From: Arbacia lixula
Taxonomy: Eukaryota; Echinodermata; Echinoidea; Arbacioida; Arbaciidae
Direction of reading: 5' to 3'
Length of the DNA: 64,000 bases
NCBI GenBank assembly: GCA_963669155.1
Contig: OZ022581.1
Span: 18,628,527 to 18,692,526, forward strand
Of the stretch, positions 54,454 to 64,000 are shown in pieces. The notes under the pieces are model-generated. The model searched no databases. It was not told the origin of the DNA and worked only from the letters and a program-made list of their open reading frames with translations. Position 1 is the first letter of the stretch. Each line of letters starts with the position of its first letter. The position numbers and the translations under genes were made by a program.

Positions 54454-56410
54454 CCGTTCGTTTGGACCTTACATGTGAGACCGTGGGAGACCTATAGCAC
54501 TGGACTGTGTAAGCTCCATGAGGATTACTAATTAGGATAGTCACATTCAGCAGGGTAAGTTTGACGAGGGATTGAGTTTCCAGGTGTGGGCTTATGTTGG
54601 GAGGGATGTTTACATAATGTGTATGATGGTGTTGCATGTCAGGACATGTGTATCGAGGCATAGTGTATACATGTTAGAGGAGGTGATGTCATGATGACCA
54701 TGGAGTGGATGAGGGGGGGGGGGCATGAGTTAAAATGAGTTATATCAGTGGTGTTGGACAGCTTCTAAACAGGTTCAGTTGAGGCTTTTCTTGTCTAGTC
54801 CATCATTCAGCTGAAACCTTTCATTCATTGTGTATGGAATTTGTCCATTTTGTTTTTATATGATTAATATGCAGTTTTAAAAACACTTGAAACAATAAGT
54901 GTTCTGTATTTTGTTAGTATTGTGCTCAACCTGATATCGTGTCTACACCTAAATGTATTCATGGTAGCAGGAATGATTTGCCCCTCATTTTTTTAAATCA
55001 TTTTGTTTACCCGGTACAGTAGTTGAAGTAACAACTATCTATCTAGAGAAAGAAATTATACAAACAGAGTTCCATGGACCATTGTGTAAAAGCTTTATAC
55101 ATCTTTGTCAAATTTATATAGCAGTCTTCCTAACAATTATAACAAAAAGTGTTACGATACTAGGAAATGTATTGCTTCGGTGTATATTATGGGATCATTT
55201 TTTAAATGCTTCAAAAGATTTGTGTCCCTATTGTGCTAAAATAGAGATAATTTTTTTAATTTTTGTTTACCATTGTACCCTTACAACTATTTGGGTCCCA
55301 TTGGTAAAAGTGGATACCGAAAGAGCTAAAAAAAAAACCTGAAACTACATCAACAATATGGTGAATCAGCACATAAGTCACATTCACTAAAGTCCAAAGT
55401 GTAGGAATCACACAATTGATCTGATGTATAGACTAGTGTAGACCATTTGTTTATTTTCATTTCCATTCATAAGAGATTGTCCAAACAGGTCCTTGGCATA
55501 CAATGAGTTGATCAGTGTAGAGGATATCACAGAAACCCAGAAAGGTTACAGCATATATATACATGTACAGTAGCATACCAAGCACACAGTTGCAATGTAC
55601 CGCACAGATATGTGTTGTAAGCTAGAAGTAGCATATACACTGCTTGCCTTTCATAGGAGAGGGTATTCATGGGATTGGACAGTGGGAAGTACCGTTGGCA
55701 AACATGTTACCCAAGTAACGAACGAGGGAGCACCAACAGTTGCCAGTTTGCGGAATGTACATCGTGCCAGAACCTAAGAGAGTGTGAGGGTGTCGTTTTT
55801 TCTGTTTTTTCTTGCCATTTGCGGTTGTTGTTGTTGGTTGGGATTGCTGCTTCTGTCACATGGCTTAATTGGAACAGGAAGTGGACCCAGGCGGGTGAGT
55901 AAGGTTGCGTTGGGATCGGCGGGATTTCTCTTTTTTTCTGTTATAGCCGAACAGTGAGGTGCAACCCTAGCCCCTCTCTCTATGCCTTGAATATTATAGT
56001 GTTATTTTACAGTGTTATTTTAATGCTTGCTTTCAGTTCTTTCTTTCCTTCTTACTTCTTTACTTTTCTCATTTATACCTTTCTATTTCTCCATTTCCTC
56101 TTTATTCATAATTTCTCTCCTTTTTCTTATTTCTCCCTCCCTCATTCTTTACACTCCCATTCTCCCCTTTCTAATTTTCCTCTTTCATACATATTCATCA
56201 TTTTCTCCCACCTTCATTTTCCTTTCAACCTTTTTATTCTCTCCCTTCAGCTTTACTCTTCTCATTTCTCCCTATTTTCCCCCTTTCTCCTCGCCTCCAT
56301 ATTCACTTTTTGTCTCGTTTAACTATATTTTTTATCCTTCACTATTTCTTCCTCATCATATTCTTCTTGTCCACTTGTGCCCTTTCTATGTGTCTGTTCT
56401 CTAACCTGTG
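54454..56410. other. no gene recognised; CT-rich tail
   Basis: 55475-55538 looks exon-like (acceptor AAACAG, open frame YNELISVEDITETQK) but its phase does not fit CARMIL exon 20. 56030-56400 is CT-rich low complexity. Confidence 0.35.
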
Positions 56411-56419
56411 CTTCCAAGT

Positions 56420-57155
56420 TCCACTCCTCTCTCTCCTCTCCCCTCTCTCCTCTCCCCTCTCTCCTCTCCCCTCTCTCCTCTCCCCTCTCTCCTCTCCCCT
56501 CTCTCCTCTCCCTCTCTCCTCTCCCCTCTCCCCTCTCTCCTCTCTCCTTTCTCCTCTCCCCTCTCCTCTCCCCTCTCCTCTCCCTCTCTCCTCTCCCTCT
56601 CTCCTCTCCCTCTCTCCTCTCCCTCTCTCCTCTCCCTCTCTCTTCTCCCTCTCTCCTCTCCCTCTCCCCTCTCTCCTCTCTCCTCTCCCTCTCTCTTCTC
56701 CCTCTCTCCTCTCTCCTCTCTCCTCTCTCCTCTCCCCTCTCCCCTCTCCCCTCTCCCCTCTCCCCTCTCCCCTCTCCCCTCTCCCCTCTCCCCTCTCCCC
56801 TCTCCCCTCTCCCCTCTCCCCTCTCCCCTCTCTCCTCTCTCCTCTCCCCTCTCTCCTCTCCTCTCTCCTCTCCCCTCTCCCCTCTCCCCTCTCCCCTCTC
56901 CCCTCTCCCCTCTCTCCTCTCTCCTCTCCCCTCTCTCCTCTCCTCTCTCCTCTCCCCTCTCCCCTCTCCCCTCTCCCCTCTCCCCTCTCCCCTCTCCCCT
57001 CTCTCCTCTCCTCTCTCCTCTCCCCTCTCCCCATCTCCCCTCTCCCCTCTCCCCTCTCCCCTCTCTCCTTTCTCCTCTCCCCTCTCCCCTCTCTCCTCTC
57101 TCCTTTCTCCTCTCCCCTCTCCCCTCTCTCCTCTCCCCTCTCTCCTCTTCCGTAT
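56420..57155. repeat. 730-bp CTCTCCC/CTCTCTCC polypyrimidine satellite
   Basis: Uninterrupted C/T repeat with a unit of about 7-8 bp. All six-frame openings through it (up to 324 codons) are low-complexity artefacts. Confidence 0.97.
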
Positions 57156-57851
57156 CCCCTCTCCTTACCCACTCCAACCCCATTTCCATCCTCCCCTTCC
57201 TTTCCCAAAACCTTAAAATCTTGTGATCGCTATAATTTTGCTTTAAGTTGGATGCCCATTCTATTATTGGGAGGGAAGTTCTGATAGAGTATCAACTTCC
57301 ATCTTTCCTGGTTTTTACTAAATTTTATTTTGTTAACCTGCAAAAGGGATGCTTTGCCTTTAAGCACACTGTGCTGTGTGGTTTCTGTTGCTGGCAGTGG
57401 TCTAGGTGGTTTTCTTTCCTCTCATAACAATTGCTGCCAAGTGGCTTTTGATGAGGTTAAACAAGTGTTGATTAGAAACTTGTGCGACTCATGGTCCGTA
57501 CCTAATTAGGGTTTGGAAGCTGCTAGGAAAGCCCCTTTCATATAAACATACAGTATAGACATTCCACATGAAGAGTGAGTAATCAGAAATGAGTTTATAC
57601 TTAGTTCTCACAAATGCTCCAAAAAGAGAAAGCTATCAGTGAAATTAAATTAAATTTCTCTTTGTATGAGCTCTGAAAAGATATTGTATTATTGGATCTC
57701 ATGTTCAAGGGTGTTTTTGAAGAATTTCAAGTCAATTTTACTTAATGAACAGTTTTGTGACATATGGCAAAATTTGCTGTATTTTACATTTCGATTGGCA
57801 ATGAAACATTTTATTCATACAATTTTGGATGTATTGTTATTGTCTATGATC

Positions 57852-57914
<63 letters not shown>

Positions 57915-59830
57915 GAGAGATTTTGAAATAATGACAGTTTACACATTTTCTTTTAAACAAGCATATGAGTAGAGAGAGTAGAGAAGGAAGAGAAGATGGA
58001 GGACTAGGAGAACCTGAAGACATGCCATGCAGTGTCAAGCAAGTTTGACGGCACTCATGCTAATATGGTCGAGGAAATAGGCTCATTTTCTATGATTTCC
58101 TCTACGCTGGTTTGATAGCCTGGGGTGCCCCCTAGTCAACACACACACACACCATGTGCTTCAGGCGTAGAAAGACGGAAGAGTGATTTCTGGATGTCAG
58201 TACAGATTGACTTTCACACAGAGCTGCCTAGAAAATATATTTCTATGTTGCATGTTTCCTGCTTCCTCCACCCCCCTCCCTAAAAAATGGGGAGGGGGGG
58301 GTATCAAATTAGACTGTCAGCCTCTTTCTATCTCTGTCCTTTTTTGGTTTGTTTGTCTCCTTGCTTCTGTCTGTATTGATGTCTCTGTTTATGTCTGTGT
58401 TTGTGTCTGTTTGTTTCTCTCTGCCTCTATCTACCTCTCTTTCACCCCTTTCACGCAATTTGACTCCCTCTTTCCCCTACTAGCCTCTCTTTCACATGTA
58501 CCTCCCTCTTCTCGTCATCCCCTCTCTTTCCATCTCTCCCTCCGCTCTCCTCCACACTCCCTTCTGTTCACGTCTGTAACCATATTTCTCTGTCTTTTTT
58601 TTAATCACTCTGTATGATCCCCATCTCTTTTTCCTTTCCAAATCATCATCTTATTATACACTCTCTTCCCATATTCCCATCTAGCACAGTTGCTCATCAT
58701 ATCTATCACACAAGAGCCTCACTTGATTGTTCTTTATAGCTTTTTCACAAAGTTTCCTTAGAATTGACCATCCAACTTTTAAGTACTGACCTTTCTCAAC
58801 CTTCGTGAAAGCTTCAAAGGGGCCGCTGTGAAGTTGATTGAATATGATTGGGTAATCCTCTGGGTATCAAATGCACATGAACATGTGGTACTTGATCCTT
58901 CAAGTGCCTGTTCATGTAACGATACATGTATATGGAAGTAATATGGGAATCAGCAGTAAATGAAATAGACTGAATCAATGGGAAAGATTCACCAATAGAA
59001 TATCATTGCATGACCGACCACAAACTGACTATTGTTGTTACTTAGCTGAATGATATATCTTGTTGTAATAATCAATCAAAGATGTTGTTTTACATAAAAA
59101 AATTACTTAAATTCAATGCCCAGGACAAATGATTCTGAATGTTGGATGCTGTGTGTATAGGAGAGGATTTATTGATTTCAATATGTCATATTAATTCTTC
59201 ATATTTATTTCAAATGTTATACATATATTGATTTCTTTAACTACTTTTGACAGTTGTGACAAGATCAGTTATGTGTGGTTCTCTTTGAGATCCTGTTTCA
59301 AATCAATTACAATTACTTAAATATGACTTTATATTGATAGTATAAACAGTGTTACAAAACATTGATATTACACGATTATCTTTAATAATACAACATTACA
59401 AAAGAGATTATAGACATAGAAAAGACGAGAGAGGAAATTACTTAAGCAATCAATGTTACTTTGAAATGTTTAAAAAAAAACGACAACATATATTACTCTA
59501 AATTCATTCTAAATAGTATCCTATTTTCATATTTTCATTTCATCAATGATTCATTGCTCACTCAATGGCAACTGAAGCTACAATTAGTTGTAAGAAAATT
59601 TATACTTTATGAAATCTTTGAATGCAAGCAGATGTTACATTTTGACACTGATTATACAGACAGGACCTAAGTGACAAACAACACTGGAATGGTTTAAGTG
59701 TTTTTATTTGTTGTTAATTTGTGCAAAAAGAAGTGTCCTAGATTAAAGGAAGCTAGAGTACACACTTGAGCTGAGTGTTAATCTGGAGTTTCCTGTCTCA
59801 GCGTGTTCTTGATAGTCCCTGACACTCAGA
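57156..59830. other. no gene recognised
   Basis: (GA)n at 57856-57919, G-run near 58291, CT-rich stretch at 58380-58620. Nothing coding is supported. Confidence 0.4.
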
Positions 59831-59834
59831 GGCT

Positions 59835-59895
59835 TAAAGGGGGAGAGTCCCTGTTACTATTATATACAGGGAAAGAGTCCTTGCTTCTCGTACTT

Positions 59896-59949
<54 letters not shown>

Positions 59950-60185
59950 CTTGTTCTCGTACTTGAAGGGAGAGAGTCCTTGCTCTCATATTTAAAAGGA
60001 GAAAGTCCTTGCTACTTATATTTAAAGGGATGGAGTTCTAGATACTCATACTGAAAGGGAGAGAGTCTATGCTACTTATACTTAAAGGGAGAGAGCCCCT
60101 TCTACTCATACTTAAAGGGAGAGAATCCTTGCTACTCATACTTAAAGGGAAATGGTCCTAGCTACGCATACTTAAAGGGAGAGAC
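59835..60185. repeat. 30-bp minisatellite with internal GA expansion
   Basis: About ten units of AGGGAGAGAGTCCTTGCTAC TCATACTTAA type. In one unit the GAGAGAG core has expanded to (GA)n at 59899-59947. Confidence 0.88.
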
Positions 60186-60327
60186 CTGTGGAAAAGTACG
60201 ATTTATAATCATTATGGTAATCTTTGATGCTAACAGACTCTATGGACCCTCCTAGATCAGTGTGGATTTGATTGAATTGTTGTGTAATGTGTCTGCAGAA
60301 TTTGTGCATGCCACATTTCCTGAGGTC

Positions 60328-60490
60328 CAGGTCCCTGTTGCATAAAACTTACCATTGATAGTAACTTTGCTACCAATGTCAACTTCTATCGATACCTTGA
60401 ACTTGATTGGCTGTTGAGCAGTGTTACCATGGTAATTACCATTGATGGCAGAGTTACCATTAATGGTAAGTTTTATACAACATGCCCCTG
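60328..60490. mobile_element. MITE, TTACCATTGATGGTAA family, copy 1
   Basis: CCTGTTGCATAAAACTTACC and GGTAAGTTTTATACAACATG are inverted ends. Inside: TTGATTGGCTGTTGAGCAG and TACCATGGTAATTACCATTG. Confidence 0.8.
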
Positions 60491-60567
60491 GAAATTCTAT
60501 GACCAAGCAGGAGTGTTAAAAATAGGCCCCACAGATTTAGAAGAAAAAGGCGTGAAAACCCAATTCT

Positions 60568-60728
60568 GGGCCCTGCTGCATAAATCTTACCATTGATGGT
60601 TACTTTATTTTAAATATCAACTTCTAGTAAAATCTTGATTTGATTGGCTGTTGAGTGATGCTACCATGGTAGTTACCATTAATAGCAAAGTAACCACCAA
60701 TGATCAGTTTTATGCAAAGGAGGCCCTG
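60568..60728. mobile_element. MITE, TTACCATTGATGGTAA family, copy 2
   Basis: Direct second copy 78 bp after the first: CCCTGCTGCATAAATCTTAC to GATCAGTTTTATGCAAAGGA, with GATTTGATTGGCTGTTGAGT inside. Confidence 0.8.
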
Positions 60729-61639
60729 ATGTTGCAATACAGCTCAATCACACGTTACATACACCCCGGTCTCATGCACAGACCTTTCATTAATCCCTTG
60801 TGCGCCAGATTGATACCTGCTCAATAGCAGTTGTGTGTAGTACGTGTGCAAACTTGCCTCAATAGCGCATAAAGAGTTCACGTGCACAGGACGCACTTCT
60901 GTGCCTGTTGTAATGTGCACTTGGCAAGATGTGACATTTCTTGCTGTCGGTGAGTCAGGGAATACCAAGAAGTTCAACACTCTACGGTACATTTTGCAGG
61001 AGCTGGGGGAACACATAGATGGCTGTAGCAGATATTGAATAATATGAAAAGGAAGATATTCTATGCCAACTACATGTATGAGTGGCAGGTTCAGATTACG
61101 GCTTCTTGTTATCAGCAAGGGGGATTGATTTCAATTATTATTTTCATGAAATTCATGAATCACTGATGCAAAAATATTGCCTCATAATATTGAATGCATT
61201 TTCAATATTCACATTTTTCTTGCTGCTATCGCTGCTTGCCCATCTAAATAGCAGACTAACACACAGCAGTGGATGTATGCGTTCTCCTTTTTCTTGTCGC
61301 GTGTGTATTGTGCTGTAAGTAGCGGGGCGTGATGTGTTATTTGGCAATACACATGGAAGTTGCCATGGCGTCGATTGCGAAAAGAACAAAAACTCACAAA
61401 CAAAGTATGTGATGCTGTCAATCCTGAAACATTGGCTTTTACACCATGTGGATGTTCTTCATTATATATTGAGTCATGTCCATGTTCAAAAGGCTACATA
61501 GTCTGTGCCAGATTGAAAGTTGATATTCATTGATTTTAAATACGGTTGAATTTGATATCATTGTAAAGTTTATGACTTCATGATCATTATAACGCTAATC
61601 CCAAACTTTAAAACAAACCAGGAGTGCAAAAATATCCAA
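60729..61639. other. no gene recognised
   Basis: Overlapping short ORFs on both strands (60744-61118, 60844-61038) without recognised domains. Confidence 0.35.
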
Positions 61640-61821
61640 ACAAAAACTACTCAAATTCGCTCTCGAAATCTGCCCAATTTACGTCCCGTAAAATAGGTCA
61701 CTGTGCATGACGTAACTGAATGTCCATGATTTCATTTGACAATCGGTCACGTGCAGCTTTCGTGTACGTACCGAACAGCAAATTACGTTTCGCGAACTGA
61801 ACTATTTTTTAGACTTCAACA
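61640..61821 (+). promoter_or_regulatory. putative promoter and 5' UTR of the 61.8-kb gene
   Basis: The 180 bp before the ATG are richer in CpG than the surroundings and contain TGACGTAA (CRE-like, near 61709) and GGTCACGTGCAG (E-box CACGTG, near 61748). No TATA box is clear. Assignment rests on position before the acidic ORF only. Confidence 0.3.
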
Positions 61822-62159
61822 ATGGATGAGTTGGACCTCGATTTAGATTTTGAAATCGACAATTTTGAAGAAGAACTTGAAGACGAGAGTATTAGCTATA
61901 GTAGTGGACCAGATAGTGAAATCGATGAAGGTGAAGTGGGAGATTTTGATGATGAATCAAACGCTCCTCGGGCTCGAGCTGCGAGTACGAATGGTGTTGT
62001 TACGGACGCTGTAGAGATTGCTTACCGGCATGAACCAGAACCTGAACTTCAAGAAGATGTCGATCTCGATCTACAAATGGAAAACTACCGGGATGCTAGG
62101 CCAAGGGGCAACCAGGATCGTGCCATGCTTGATCCAAACATAAGCAGCACCGAAAATTG
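61822..62159 (+). CDS. first coding exon of a putative P2RX7_C-type gene
   Basis: An ATG in the context CAACAATGG opens 112 codons of very acidic protein beginning MDELDLDLDFEIDNFEEELE, with EIAYRHEPEPEL near residues 72-83. It ends IssTEN with a codon split at TG|GTATGT that would restore Trp if the next exon begins with G. Many invertebrate multigene proteins have an acidic leader, a Y-x-x-EP motif and a conserved Trp just before a Cys-rich P2X7 C-terminal-like zinc domain. The exon would end exactly at that Trp. The zinc domain itself is not seen in the last 1.8 kb, so family assignment is inference. Codon content and CpG density differ from the surrounding intron DNA. Confidence 0.5.
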
Positions 62160-63644
62160 GTATGTAGTTGAAATGATTTAGACTAGGGGGTATTTATTTT
62201 TTCCAAAACTTAGTGCGCGAGTTTGCAATAACCGTGGGCCCGATCCGTGCAGTAGCTCAGCGTAACTAGCTGTAGCAGTAGCGCTAAAGTCGAGCTAGCT
62301 ACCGGTCGGCCGGGACGAAACAGAAAAAAGAACAGGACTCGATTGTTCTGTCAACAATCCTGATGAAATTGTATAAGATTAAAACTACGATGCAGACATG
62401 TACATGTACATGTACTATGATACCGTTCATGTTGACAAACCAGTTTATATTTCGCGCAATAAGAGACAACAAGTATAGTACACAATGTACATACATGCAA
62501 AAGTTGTTGTCAGTTGATTGTCTTTCCCTTTCCCTTGCGAGCAGAAATATCGAACGATGAGCAGAGAGTTGATGAAAGGAAAATGCGCGATACCCATACA
62601 TGTGTACGTGTGTGATCGCGAGCATGCATTGTAATCACGGAATGCGAATGCACCTGTAAGGCTATACCGTACGATATGCAGTCGCGATATGCATGGGCTA
62701 TAATGACGTACGCGCGTGTGCATAATCGTACTGCAGTATGTATGACGTTGAACGTCAACAAATCTTTCGAGAAAAATATGAATGGGTCCATAGAGTGTTT
62801 GACATCTAGATTATATTATCTCAAGTCTTCTATCAACATTATTTTAGATATCTGTAAGCCTTAATTGAAAGGTCGTTAGATGGCATAACCTCTACAAAAC
62901 GTACAAGTGCAAGAAAACTAACTTTTCCGAACGACAGCTCGTATTAAATTCAGTAGACTCGACTTTGTATTTCGATGTAAAACCTCCAGATAAAGGTCAG
63001 AATATTTTCATTTTTCTTACTTTATTATTGCTGAGATTATTTTTCTTAGATTTGTGCAAGACTTACTCAAATGTTACTAACAAGAAAAATCTAAAAGACA
63101 GTGAAATATAGCCTTAAATGGTATATTTAGTCAGGACGATATATTAGAGCTATACGTATAAAACACGTAATGTAGCGGGTGGAGATGGCTTACGTGCCCA
63201 TTCACCTTACGTCATCAAAAATCGCTCTTTTCGCGGACGGCAAACGGCAGGGTTCGTAGCATTATGAGATGCGTTACAAAAACTGTTTTCATTTCTTTTG
63301 TGTTATTTTATAAGCGAAATAATGACTAAATTTGACTTCTACACACTTTCAGCTTTCCATTGATATATGGATCGCTATATTTTTGGATTTTCTATGAATA
63401 TCAACTTTAAGATTTGAAAAATGCAATTTTTGTTGTTGTATGGTAAAAATAGAAATATGTGTGATGTTCTCAATGTTCTGTTTTTAGTGTAAAAGAAAAG
63501 AGTAAGTATGTGATATTTTAAAGATTAATCTTGAAATAATAGCCAAATGAATGCAAGTTACTGACAATATTTTACAGTGTATGCGCTAAGTGTTCTTTGG
63601 TTGTTTTCATGGCAAAAGTGTACTACTAAATATCATGTAGAAAA
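62160..63644. other. intron or downstream region of 61.8-kb gene
   Basis: CpG-rich for the first 600 bp and again near 63180-63270. No Cys-rich second exon found. Confidence 0.4.
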
Positions 63645-63905
63645 TAGTAACTATTTTGGTAACACCATGCGGTTATTTTCTTTCAAGATATTTCACTCTC
63701 TTCTGGGAGGGGGGGGGGGGGCGCAAAGGAAAGAAAGTGTGAAAAGAGGAGAGATGTTTTTTTTTTTATATAATTTCATAATACTTTCACAAGACTGTTT
63801 TAAGCTTTAGTTGTTGATGTTTCAACCAAAAATAATTGAGATGAAATGGAAGTAGAAAGAAAGGATGATGATGGGACTTGTGAGCTAGTCACAGAATAGT
63901 TGACA
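63645..63905 (+). repeat. dispersed repeat, copy 2
   Basis: GGTAACACCATGCGGTTATT, CACAAGACTGTTTTAAGC and GAGCTAGTCACAG match the order at 23755-24010. A G13 run at about 63709 is private to this copy. Confidence 0.75.
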
Positions 63906-64000
63906 GAATATAACCACATGTTACCAAACGTTGTACTATTTCCCAAAAAGTAATCAATGTATGGTTACTACATATAAAAAAAGTCAAGATTTGAAACCTG

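Noticed and set aside
53890..54661. Long ORFs spanning the N block on both strands
   Set aside because: Simple repeat plus unknown bases; no real coding signal.
55475..55538. Exon-like segment after a CAG acceptor (SLAYNELISVEDITETQK)
   Set aside because: Phase 1 start does not fit CARMIL exon 20, and no partner exon is visible; kept only as a note.
55854..55893. Possible 17-nt exon before GGCGG|GTGAGT
   Set aside because: Length is not a multiple of three and no frame-compatible partner is known.
56310..57284. ORFs up to 324 codons on both strands
   Set aside because: CTCTCCC satellite is stop-free in all frames; low complexity.

Overview
This is eukaryotic genomic DNA, AT-rich, intron-rich and packed with microsatellites, fold-back elements and SINE-like repeats. 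The main gene is an animal CARMIL (LRRC16; capping-protein regulator and myosin-1 linker). The many MITE-like inverted repeats and the intact Ty3/gypsy element suggest a marine deuterostome, perhaps an echinoderm. That is an inference from repeat style, not a proven assignment. One 200-N assembly gap lies at 54254-54453.

The plus-strand CARMIL gene runs from 1682 to beyond the window. I reconstructed 20 exons (1682-53263). All junctions have AG/GT borders and matching phases, giving 762 complete codons without a stop. They cover most of the non-canonical PH domain, the linker with its conserved PCGGFSQMY block, the leucine-rich repeat array, the C-cap (MPIP block) and the start of the helical dimerisation region. 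The first coding exon (start codon) and the 3' part (rest of the helical domain, capping-protein-binding region, proline-rich tail) are not seen.

Layout: 1-1.7 kb is upstream intron with a 75-bp tandem repeat. 1.7-14.1 kb is a long intron holding a 235-bp hairpin, a complete 5.1-kb Ty3/gypsy retrotransposon (4329-9416, near-identical LTRs, 5-bp target duplication) and a fold-back element at 10.76-11.27 kb. 14.1-26.3 kb carries exons 2-10, separated by long polypyrimidine and polypurine tracts, MITEs, and a 33-bp minisatellite split by a Penelope-like fragment. 26.3-40.7 kb is a 14.5-kb intron with SINEs and MITEs, and with four short, open, phase-0/phase-0 segments bounded by good splice signals. 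These are candidate unannotated cassette exons. 40.7-53.3 kb carries exons 11-20; a 1.77-kb TIR element is inserted in a GGAT minisatellite, and at exons 14, 16 and 18 the 3' end with its splice donor is partly duplicated. 53.3-61.6 kb is repeat-rich with no exon I can defend. At 61822-62159 a CpG-richer region encodes an acidic first-exon-like ORF ending in a splice donor, probably the start of a second gene of the invertebrate P2X7-C-terminus-like (P2RX7_C) type.

The genes do not form an operon. The host gene is CARMIL; the retroelement and MITEs are insertions in its introns, and the 61.8-kb gene is either its downstream neighbour or nested in a CARMIL intron.
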